64,000 bases of DNA from Diadema setosum (taxonomy: Eukaryota > Echinodermata > Echinoidea > Diadematoida > Diadematidae): assembly GCA_033980235.1 (NCBI GenBank), contig CM067059.1:10674309-10738308 (forward strand). Reading direction: 5' to 3'. Positions 54,752-64,000 of this stretch are shown piece after piece. The translations under genes were made by a program, and so were the position numbers. Under the pieces are notes generated by a model. The model saw only the letters and a list, made by a program, of their open reading frames with translations, was not told the origin of the DNA and did no database searches. Numbering within the stretch: the first letter of the stretch is position 1; each line of letters begins with the position of its first letter.

Positions 54752-55990
54752 ATGACTCGCAGGGAATGGACTGCACGAGATCTTTCTAAGTATCTGAGCG
54801 AACGGTATGTGTATTTTCAATGTCAAGTTTAGCGTAATTTCATTCAAATATTGGTACTTTTGTACTATAAGCAAGTACTTTGGTGTTTGTTTTGTCGAGG
54901 AGAATAACAAGTTTACATCTTCGTCTTACTCAGATATTAATACAACGGTAAGGTACCTAAACATCTATAGGGTCAATATTGTAACATAGGTTCCACTTAA
55001 GGTAACGCAAGTTTCAATTTTAGATCTGCATTTAAACTGTCGTACTTGGCACCAAAGCTTCATCCTACAAAAGACTAATACCATGAATAAACAGATGAAA
55101 AACATATTACAATTTGAGGCTTGTGCTAACCATTCTTTTTGGCGATAATCATTGTCAATGAGGCCCTGAATACCGTGGTAACGTAGATTTCAATTACTCT
55201 AAATCAATCCAATATGTATGTTAATGATATATTAATGATGAAAACTATGGCTTTTATTTCAATTATCATATTATTTACTTCAAAGTTACAGTGATTGTAG
55301 TCTAGCAAATTCATCATGTTACACTTCATTCCTTGTAAATAGAGGTAACGTAGGTTACGTAGTTATGTAAGAATATCTTATTACTGATTTACAGTATGGA
55401 TTTTCTTATTTCTCTGTTAAGGGAATTTCATCATTACTCCTGAATAGGTTCCAAGAGTTTAAAATGGGAAAATCAAGAGCCAAGATTCAGGCCGATTACC
55501 GAAGAATGAAAAAGGAAAAAATTGGAGAAGATGCCTTCCTTACTCTCTAAAAAAAAATCGAGTGAAAATATTCACTCTTAATGGAGTGAATGCAAAAAAG
55601 AGTGAATTTAGAGTGAAATTGGAGTGAATTTTGAGTGAAAAAAAAAGTTCATTTTCACTCATTTTGGAGTGACCTCAGGGATCACTCGAAGATTTAGGAG
55701 TGATCCCTGAGGTCGCTCTAAAAAGAGTGAAAATGAACATTTTCACTCTAAATTCACTCTTTTTTTTTTTGTATTCACTCCATTAAGAGTGAATATTTTC
55801 ACTCGATTTTTTTTTTTATAGAGTAAATCCGAGAAACAACATGTAAAAAAGTATAACATTCTTGTGGAAAATCTTAAGAGTTGGGAAAAACAAGAGTGCA
55901 GAAAAAAATGTGAATGAAAGAGTTAAAAAGCACAGAGCCTTCGTCAAGAAAGTAAAAGAAAACTTAAACCGATCTAAGCGATCTAAGTGA
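54752..55990 (+). pseudogene. Relic of an unnamed small basic protein gene, interrupted by a MITE
   Basis: Exon 1 (54752-54804) encodes MTRREWTARDLSKYLSE and ends at donor CG|GTATGT in phase 2. Exon 2 starts at 55448 after ACTCCTGAATAG and restores Arg, giving FQEFKMGKSRAKIQADYRRM then KKEKIGEDAFL. The frame stops inside the inserted MITE. It resumes at 55826 as KSEKQHVKKYNILVENLKSW then EKQECRK, where an extra A in an A-run shifts frame into VNERVKKHRAFVKKVKENLN and a stop near 55988. The Lys/Arg-rich KSRAxIQxxYRxxKKEK opening resembles N-termini of unnamed animal proteins I have seen, often repeat-associated; I cannot name the family. A downstream exon at 57200-57286 is possible. Confidence 0.5.
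55543..55823. mobile_element. Hairpin MITE of GAGTGA/TCACTC repeats, TA target
   Basis: The two halves are inverted copies. The ends CTCTCTAAAAAAAAATCGAG and CTCGATTTTTTTTTTATAGAG are flanked by TA at 55541-55542 and 55824-55825. The centre is GAGTGACCTCAGGGATCACTC and its inverse. Nearly every segment is built from GAGTGAA or TTCACTC. It lies inside the coding frame of the surrounding gene relic. Confidence 0.85.
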
Positions 55991-56608
55991 TTGAAGGTGA
56001 TAATGTCGACTTGATTGACATGACAATTTCCTTGTTTATGCACGGAAAATATCCATGAAAATTTCTACCCAATCTAACTCATCCAAGATATTAATGAAAA
56101 TATGAAGTTTAACCAAGAAAATAGAAGAAAGCGTTGTAAACACTAACGCTCTTACACCAACTTTTATATCATTTCACTTTAATACAACTCGCCACTTTTG
56201 CATTCTTCTCTCCTACGCTGGCTCTTACCCAGTACCTTTTATTGAAGGTTGCCTTTTGCAGAAAAATACCAGATTGTGAGTTTACAGTTGTCTTTTACAA
56301 TGATGTAATATACGTTGAAGACATTTTATATGTCCCCGAACTTTTCTTCTATCTAATGGAAAAAGAAGAATCGCAATTTGTTCTTCTGACATTTTCATGC
56401 CTTTTCTATGGCCTCTTTCCAAAAAAAAAAAAGGGGGGGAGGGCATCCAAATTATAAAAGATGCGCCTTTTTGTGTTTATAATTGTTGTGTTTATAGACT
56501 AGTGTGTCATGCGTTAGTTATACTCTCAATCTAAAATCGTGAGAAAGCTGTCTATTTACGTGACCACTCTTGAATTGTTCATAATTCTGTATTTTGTTAC
56601 TATTACCC

Positions 56609-56711
56609 AAACCATGCATTATTGTTGCTTAAAATGTACAGATATCTTGGTACATTATAAAATAATGTGCCAAGAAATCTGTATGTTTTAAGCAACAATA
56701 ATACATGGTTT
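56609..56711. repeat. 103-bp imperfect hairpin
   Basis: AAACCATGCATTATTGTTGC then TTAAAATGTACAGAT.TCTTGG pairs with the inverted copy ending at 56711, across a loop of a few bases at ACATTATAAAATAATGT. The arms are about 48 bp with a few mismatches. Either a tiny MITE or a hairpin RNA locus. Confidence 0.7.
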
Positions 56712-57199
56712 GTTCATTAATGAAACTCGTGATAACCATGCATTATTAATCATAAAGCAGTGCTGGTGTTTGCATTTTGAACTTCATAGGCTGGCGGTGA
56801 TTTATTTCACATTTTTCACACTTATGCCTGATACACCTTATTGATATAAACTTTAATATGCTGAACAGTCAAGTGCTGACCAGTTTGTGCACTGGCTAGA
56901 CTGTGCAATGTTGTTAAGCGATGTATCATTCCTTTTTGATGCACTTTCCAATGCATCTCCACTTTTGAGTGATTAATATTTCAATCTGGAAACGTTTGAA
57001 ACATACGTTACAATTGTTTATAGTACACACTAATACTTTTTTTTAGGTTCTTGACAATGTCTTTTGTGACTCTTATGTAAATGCATTCCTTTGGTTTTAA
57101 ACAGGGCACTTCAACAGGTAATTTTGCAGTGAAACTCATAATATTCAGACAAAATAAACTCTTGAAATTTATATATTTTATTCCAATTTTCTATTTTAG

Positions 57200-57286
57200 G
57201 CCAAATGTATATACTGTAAGGACGATGACATCAGACGACAATTAAATAAATCTGCTCCCAGAAGTACTGAAGGTCTTGCAACGTTG
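57200..57286 (+). CDS. Possible zinc-binding-type exon of the neighbouring gene relic
   Basis: Acceptor TTTTCTATTTTAG and donor ACGTTG|GTACTC enclose 29 whole codons reading AKCIYCKDDDIRRQLNKSAP then RSTEGLATL. It has a CxxC pair and polar, codon-like composition in AT-rich surroundings. Only these sequence traits support it; linkage to the relic upstream is inference. Confidence 0.25.
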
Positions 57287-57948
57287 GTACTCTTGATATT
57301 CAGTAGAACTCTTAAAATTAATCTTCTTTTTTAGTGTTTTATATATCTATGTAACATATGTGACTCATATGCGTAACAAACGTTACCAAGGTTTAAACCG
57401 TCACATTTTCATTTGTCATATGGTGACAGAGATTGTTTGAGGATATGTGTGGGACAAATCCATCTAAAAACATTTGGCAGTTATCTGCAAGTTCTTTGTG
57501 TACGAATCAGAATAATATAGGGAACAATTTAACTTTACGTAGTTAACAACCTCCATCATATCTATCAATATCTTAATTCATGATTACAGTAACTCATCAA
57601 ATGAATGAAAAATATAGTAGACACATTGAAATAAGAATGGTCATATCTTCGAAACTATCCAACAATAGAAGGATAGTTGCATTGTCCATCCCTTAACAGA
57701 ATGAAAATGGTCAAAGAAAAATAAGTGCAGTAACGTAAGTTACAGTGGTGAAATTTTCATGTTCAGCTTCAAATTTCAGAAAATAGAAAGTTTGCAACAT
57801 TTGTTGCTCATTTTTGTTTGAGTTGAAATTCAGTATATCCTCTTGCAATTTTATGTTGTCGGAATGGTTTTGAGAAAACTTAATTTTTCAAAATTTTGAA
57901 ACCTGAATTGTACATTTTTAATGGTTTTGGGCCTATAGGGGGACTCTG

Positions 57949-58551
57949 AGACCCCGTTTACAGTGCGAGGCTCGGCCGCGGCCGAGCCGCGGCCAAGCCC
58001 AGCCCTGCTTCAGTGTAAACGTGCAAAAGGGCAAATGCGAGGCCAAAATTGGCCTCGCATTTGGCCTCGCTCTGGAGGTGGTCTCGGCCGCGGCTCGGCC
58101 ACGGCCGAGCCCGGCCTCTTCTTGGTGTAAATGCAAACTGGGCCAAATGCGCGGCCAATTGCGCGGCCAATTTTAGTCTGGCTTCCAAACCCTCTGCCTG
58201 TATCTTTCGCTATTCAGGATATTAACCCCCTCAACGTCAAAAACCAGTATAGTTTAAGGTGGTTTTGTCCTGCAAAGGATTTTTTTCTTCGGCAAAGGCC
58301 TTTGCCCGAACGGCGACTTCGTCACCACGGAATTCATTTGGCAAAGGGTCTGAAAACCAGACAATACCAAATTGCGTTTGTTTACAAGCAGAGCGCCACT
58401 ACGACAAAATATTGAAAGGTTTGAATCAAAAGCGCGACCTAGCCCAGCAGTGTAAACGGACAAAATTGCGAGGCTCGGCCGCGCAATTGAGGCCGGGCTC
58501 GGCTGCGGCCGAGCCGCGGCCGAGCCCGGCCCCGCACTGTAAACGGGGTCT
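57949..58551. mobile_element. GC-rich TIR element (AGACCCCGTTTACAGTGCG)
   Basis: The termini AGACCCCGTTTACAGTGCG and CGCACTGTAAACGGGGTCT are inverted. Both continue into GGCTCGGCCGCGGCCGAGCC-type palindromic blocks, and GTGTAAACG/GTGTAAATGC words mark sub-repeats inside. The unique middle part (58185-58435) looks like captured or older sequence. No transposase frame; the target duplication is unclear. Confidence 0.8.
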
Positions 58552-58559
58552 GAGCCACT

Positions 58560-60745
58560 GTCCCTATGGAGAATTGGGTAAGATGCCTCTCCCTTCTTGA
58601 TTGCATCTAATAAATTCACAGTGCTAGATCGGCAAATTCAAACTTATGTAGTAAAATCAACATCTCATGAATACAATGCACTCACCAGCTGTTTGAAATA
58701 TCCAAGATTTTGGTGAAATTTTCATGGGAAAACATGTTGGTGCAATACCAATCATAACAGTTCCGCAACATATTAATCCGTAATAGCCAATTACATGTGA
58801 TGCAAGTGCAACAGGCATGGTCCCTTAGGCCAGTTAGAGCACAGCTCATGTAAGTACGTATTAAATGGCGACTTACAGCTAGCAAACGGCGATGTTGCGA
58901 TATTACCGATATGGATACAAATTTCTACGATCAAACGTAGTTACTGTGAGTATTTCTTCTCAAATGATACCTAGGGATGACATGCCACTATGAAAAAAAA
59001 AATGTTCTGTTTGTGCACAAAAACACTAACTGATGAATCTTTATACCATACCGGTAACCAAAAGGTACTACAAAAGTCAATGTAGTACATTGTACAGTTC
59101 AGGGACCCGAAATTATTTTCTTTCAGTCATCGACACTTCACCCAACCAACTACAGCACTACCATTGCTCTGCATCTGGGCCTGCAGCCCCCACCCCACTA
59201 AAAAGAGAAAAAAAGAAAAAGAAAAAAAAAGTTCCCCTCTGCTCTTGCCTTCTTTACAACAATGTACGTATTTGAATAGAGTTTATATTTAAAATGTTGC
59301 ACAATATTTCAAGGATTACACTGGGTCACTCTCCGCAGTGGATTTCCACAGTTATTGCATTTTTAATTGGCATGCCATTGTTTGTAAAGAATATTTTGCC
59401 ATCACAATAACCATCATCAGTGTATGATGCTTTGTGTGAAAGTGGAATGCAATTATGGAATATTCTTTTCAGACTAGGCACATATTTGTGCAGTCAATAT
59501 TGACATAAAATATCAATGGCTTTTTTTTTTTTTTTAAAGCAAACATTCAAACACAATATGGACATTGATTAGGGTAAGGGGAGATGTGAATTATGGAACT
59601 GCAAATAGGAAATGAAATTAGATGTCGCAAACATGCATATGATCAACCGCAGACATTCATCGGGTGAATCAATGTTATTTGTCCATATGGTGTCTCATGG
59701 TATCAAACAGTTCAATTGATAACGATTCAGCATTTCTATCATACAGTGGAGATTCTACGACTTGATATCAAGTCGATTTTTTTTCCTGCATTAAAAGACA
59801 ATTCACATACAAAGTAGAGTTACCATTGGTATCAAAAGAGATGCAGAGAAATGCGAACACATCTTGCTACATTCTATAGTCTTGCGTACTTACAAGTGTG
59901 TACATAGTATGTTGTGTGTTAATTGAAAAAAGGGGGGTAATGGCGTAGAGTAACGATTCATTATTAGCCTTCTCATCTAATTTTGGAGTTGCAAATACAT
60001 TGTGATAGGTCAGGTAATTATTGTTGCACTTACGGAGCAACACCTCCACACGTTCAAGTTGACCAGTTAAAGTAGCATTAATGGGAAAAAAAGAATTAGA
60101 AAATTGGATATGATTGTGGAATTTTTACAACTTTTACACATGCAGTAACTGACTGTAAAAAAAAAGAAAAAAAGACTGACTCGTTTTATTCTAAGTAGTT
60201 ATAATTGGAACACTAGCTGCAGGCTCAGTTTGATGATTTTATGAAGGAATGCACAGAATTGTTTGATGTACCAACACAAGTCTGCTCTTAAGAGTTCATC
60301 ATAGTACAACTGATAAGAATGGCCCATTACTGCTATCCACACAACTGATTACTGGAATTATGGCAAGGTCTAATGTGCAATGTATATAGCTAACAACCAT
60401 GACACACGTTCACAAGAAAAGGATGTTCCCATTTGTATTATAAAGGATACAGAGTATCAATGTTGGTGTTTGATTGGGCATGGTTCACTGTGCTGTGTGT
60501 ACAGTTGTGCTTTGTGTCAATATGATCAGCTACACTGACAAGACTCTTGTACCATTTTTTGAACTACTTTGAGTTGTCAACAAATGATGTACTTTGGAGC
60601 AGGGCTTAATGATGGAGAAAAGATAAAGAAGGTTCACATTTACAACCATTGATTGGAGTGTTGTGCTACGATGTCATTCACTTAAAATTCTTTAGCAGTT
60701 ATACAAGTGTATTTAAATGGTGTTTCTTCTTTGTTGTGGTTGCAG
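58560..60745. other. Intergenic or 5' intron DNA before the SLC46-like exon
   Basis: No gene, RNA or full TIR element recognised. It holds homopolymer T (59521-59535), an A/G-rich tract (59201-59230) and a 16-bp palindrome GACTTGATATCAAGTC near 59759. Because the next exon starts with a splice acceptor, at least its 3' part must be intron. Confidence 0.45.
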
Positions 60746-61690
60746 ACTCGTGTAGGAGCATTTCAAGGGATACTCACATGGCAATGCATTCCAGATAGCA
60801 TCAAAGGAACACACCCAACATGACTAATGCAGTGGTGAGGTACCTGCGGGCAGTGACTGTGGAGCCGGTCCTGTTTCTCTTCATGCTGGGCTTCTTCATC
60901 CAGGGGCCCATACTTCAGCTGCTCATCATTCAGAAGGTGTGCCGGCTCACCTACGAAGACAGCGAGTGCAGCAACAAGACTTCGTTCCGCCAGATCGAGA
61001 ACGACGTGGAGCGGGAGTCGACCCGATGGATCCTCTACTTCAACCTCTGCGCCAACCTGCCGGGAGCCATCATGGCCACCATCTTTGGTCCGCTCAGCGA
61101 CAAGTTCGGCCGCAAGGTCATCATGGCGCTGCCCTCGGCCGGTGCGTGCGTGGCGGCCGTGAACTTCATCCTGAACTCCTTCTACATCGACTGGCCCGTG
61201 GAGACCTTGCTGCTCAGCGCATTTGCCATGGGGATAACTGGCAACCTGGGAACCTTCTTCGTGTCTGTCGTCAGCTACATCACGGACATTACCGACCCTG
61301 CGTCACGCATGAAGCGCCTGGGGCTCCTGGAGGCTATGGTCTACATCGGAGGGACGGTGGGACTTGTGGCAGGGGGCTGGATCCAGGAGTCCGTGGGCTT
61401 TGCCGCCGTCTTCATTCTGTATTTAATCCTTCATGTGACAATCCTCGTGTACGTGTTTACATACCTTAAGGAATCCCTGCCAGTGGAGGACAGGGTGGCG
61501 CTAAACCAGAACGGCTCCATGGACGGGGCAGAGGAACAATGGACTAACGTAGCCAAGCAGTGCTGTGGTTACGTGGTGGACAGCTTCAAGCGGGCGATGT
61601 CCGTACTGTTCTTGAAACGGAAAGGATCAAGGAGGAAACATCTCATTCTGAATGCCATGATTTCAATAACAGGAGTGATTGCGCAAGCAG
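60746..61690 (+). CDS. SLC46-family (MFS) transporter, first coding exon, 3' part outside window
   Basis: The exon starts after acceptor GTGGTTGCAG (60745), has 74 nt of 5' UTR, ATG at 60820 and donor GCAAGCAG|GTTAGT at 61690 (290 codons plus one base). Membrane segments lie near residues 15-37, 70-92, 101-122, 129-155, 165-188 and 192-215, and a seventh begins near 275. The first loop has an N-glycosylation site (NKT, 52-54). The loop between segments 2 and 3 carries GPLSDKFGRK (90-99), the SLC46 DxxGR(R/K) signature. ESTRWILYFNLCANLPGAIM and TGNLGTFFVSVVSYITDITD match the SLC46A1/A3 pattern. SLC46 members move folates or peptide-like and glycopeptide substrates with protons across plasma or lysosomal membranes (family knowledge). 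The substrate and paralogue cannot be told from half a protein. Confidence 0.88.
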
Positions 61691-63858
61691 GTTAGTATGT
61701 AGTCAAGACTTACTTCTGTGTAATTTTGTCTTCTTTTGTTGTGACCATGGTCATGAAAATAAACCTAGCAACTCATATTACATTTTGTTGTTATTTTGGA
61801 TTTCCTTTGATATACTGTACATAAACATTGTCAGTTGAAGTAAGTTTATGGACCAAACTCAACATTAACACATCTTCAGTGTAGAGCTGGTGCACACCCA
61901 GATTAGATGCATACAAATGTACAATATACAAAGATTAAGTTTCAGTGAGGCCCAGCAGAATTTGAAATCTATACATGGTACAATTGTATTATACTGTGAT
62001 TGAGAGTTCAAATGTGATCTATGACTGAAGTGACCCATAACAAACCATGTACATGTACATTGTATACAGTGCACATTGTACTTACGGGAAGGTCCCTACT
62101 ATATGCATGACCCAATATTTGATGACTTGCATGCACAAAGGGATGATATGGAACTTGTAGAATTTCAATACTATTGTGTGACAGTGGTGGTAAAATGGGT
62201 ACAGCTGTACATACTATGTTATGCTGCCGTACAAAGCTTGTGTACTTAACTGTATGAACAGGAAGCATGCTACAGTGTGTAACAAGTATGAAAAGGCTAG
62301 TGACGTACAGTACTATTCCTTCATGTGAGGGCTTGCAGCCTATTAACAACCATGACCCACATTCCCAGATTATCTCATATTCAGCTATGCATGGGGCAAT
62401 GAAGAATTCTTAATACGCCATCATGCTACACTCCTGCGACGAAACCGTAACCTCGGCTACAATGGCAACGTGGTTGTAATTTACGAAGCATGCCTCAAAT
62501 GTGGACAGGCCATGAAATATTCAGTGTGCTCGTAGTTATTTTGCTGCATGATTGATACCGGTGACCTATGCGATATGTCCTGGTGATGGCATGAACTCAT
62601 ACAGGCCCAGGCTCATTCATATTTGATAACAGTCAACTTTTTTGATCATAGCCATCTCTTGTGTATGTATTTTTATGATAATGCTAACGACATCTGCTTG
62701 TGCCAAGCAGAAAAGGATTGATGGCAAATGTTATTTTCAATGTTTCGGGCATTTTATTTCACTTGAGTGGGTGAACCTTCTATACCACTGGTCAAAATGA
62801 CTATCAAAGGGATGATACAGTTTTTGTTTAGATGGGGCTACAGGTTTCCAACTTTTGTGTGTGTATTTGTGAGTGAGATACCTCTTTACAGTGTATATGA
62901 AAGAACATGTAATTCTTAGAGGAATTCGCAGTATACTTGATGAGAATTGGTCTGGAAATAACTGAGATATCAACAACAACAACAACAAATCGACCCTAGA
63001 ATGTGACAGGCCCTGACTTCTATTAGGATCTCTTTGTTTTACCTTATTTTTTTATATCTCAGTCATTTCAGAACCCATTTTTATCAAATGAACATTCAAT
63101 TCCCATTAGAATTGTATGCTCTCTAACATTTCATGAAGTGGTTTCTAAATATCTCACAAAACATGATTCCTCACCTCAACCAATACTACGCCATCCCTTT
63201 AATGTCTGTCTCCTGTACAATGTGCGGCGATGCAATAGCATTATTCATTTACATGTAACAGAGATTCATTGCACAAAACAGCCTTGCCTTATTAGTACTG
63301 TTGAAGTGGTGTCACTTTAGGCAACAATGACTTGTTCGTCAAAAGATTGAAGAGACAGCTCTAACGTTAGGGGGAAAAAAAGTACAGGTGTACATGTATG
63401 TATAGTGTGTTGAGTCAGAGAAAGAAAGATATTCAGATTGTTTGTTCGTTTTTACTTTTGTTTTGTACCAGGAAGCACTTGTCTTGTGTGGATTCAGTTT
63501 CTATCAAAGTACAATCTGTGTGATGTCCATGAAAGGAGATATGAGAAATCTATTGCAAGTGCATTCATGCATTTACAGTTTCAGTTTGCACTTTACCAAT
63601 GTGAAAGCTCCAATTTGATTTTGGATTGTTGTTGTTGTTGTTTTAATCTATTGTACCGGTAGATAAAAGTTCCTTTAAGGAGAAACCGGTGGAATCTTTT
63701 TCTGTAACATTAATATTTCCTCATCTTGGTCACCTTGAAAAATGATGTAACAAAGTGAAAATGTAAAACTTTCTGGATAACAAGTGCTCTGAAGGTTCAT
63801 ACTAACGGTGAACAAAATGCTCTGTTGCAATAGTCCAAGTCCTTCTGTTGATTTTTTT
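61691..63858. other. Intron after the SLC46-like first coding exon
   Basis: AT-rich, without an exon I can support. A strong acceptor (TTTTGTTTTGTACCAG at 63472) opens a frame compatible in phase, but the downstream residues do not resemble SLC46 transmembrane segments. Confidence 0.5.
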
Positions 63859-64000
63859 TGCCTCCGCCACGAAGTGGTGCCGGAGGCATTATGTTTTCGG
63901 GTTGTCCATCCGTCCGTCCGTCTGTCCGTACGTCCGTACGTCTGTAGTGTACGTATGTACGTACAGTTGAACCTCTCTTATCCGGCCTCCCTTTATCCGG
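63859..64000. mobile_element. Second Helentron-like copy (5' head only, window edge)
   Basis: TGCCTCCGCCACGAAGTGGT, GCCGGAGGCATTATGTTTTC, GGGTTGTCC and a CCGT-type microsatellite repeat the head of 22634-23945 almost exactly. It again follows a run of T. It is interrupted after about 105 bp by a pogo-like terminus. Confidence 0.75.
63964..64000. mobile_element. pogo/Tigger-like terminus, cut by window edge
   Basis: CAGTTGAACCTCTCTTATCC preceded by TA, with TTATCCGG repeated twice. CAG ends on a TA target are typical of pogo-type transposons. It is nested in the Helentron-like copy, so it inserted later. Confidence 0.65.

Noticed and set aside
57933..58619. Ala/Arg/Pro-rich frames on both strands
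   Set aside because: They come from the GGCCGCGGCC palindromic blocks of the 57949-58551 element.
61560..61838. Second frame overlapping the transporter exon
   Set aside because: Runs over the end of the SLC46-like coding exon in another frame and into intron; no domain.

Overview
This is eukaryotic (animal) genomic DNA: AT-rich, intron-dominated, full of microsatellites and non-autonomous DNA transposons. Two protein-coding genes can be recognised on the + strand, and a third, broken one is probable. A single FRMD6/Willin-like gene, a Helentron-like repeat head (GCCTCCGCCACGAAGTGG) and many TAACGTTA words fit a marine invertebrate deuterostome, most likely an echinoderm. That assignment is inference; the window has no direct species marker.

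1-38962: all but the 5' end of an FRMD6/FRMD1 (Willin/Expanded-like) FERM-domain gene. I traced 13 coding exons with canonical AG/GT borders. Their phases join exactly into one 701-codon open frame plus stop, starting inside the FERM F1 lobe; the first coding exon(s) lie upstream of the window. This includes a 59-nt exon at 17539-17597 that is too short for ORF calling but supplies the missing F1 end. The introns, one of them 15.6 kb, hold most of the mobile elements: MITEs with TA or TTAA target sites, a pogo-like element with a nested foldback, a piggyBac-like MITE, a Helentron-like element carrying arrays of AGGTCA nuclear-receptor half-sites, and a tRNA-derived SINE.

38963-52400: 3' flank (UTR limits not determinable) and intergenic DNA with foldbacks, MITEs and an inverted segmental duplication (49308-49505 versus 51516-51705). 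A CpG-richer stretch at 51.5-52.4 kb could be a promoter or 5' exon.

52400-58560: a dense cluster of TIR elements around a small, unnamed basic-protein gene relic (54752-about 55990). The relic is cut by a 281-bp MITE; removing the MITE and one TA copy restores its frame. Copies of the word GGTAACGTAAGTTAC are scattered around it.

60746-64000: the first coding exon (290 codons) of an SLC46-family major-facilitator transporter, followed by intron. At the right edge is a second Helentron-like copy with a pogo-like terminus (CAGTTGAACCTCTC) nested in it.

The two main genes are unrelated: a cortical Hippo-pathway scaffold and a membrane transporter. No tRNA or rRNA genes and no CRISPR arrays were seen.
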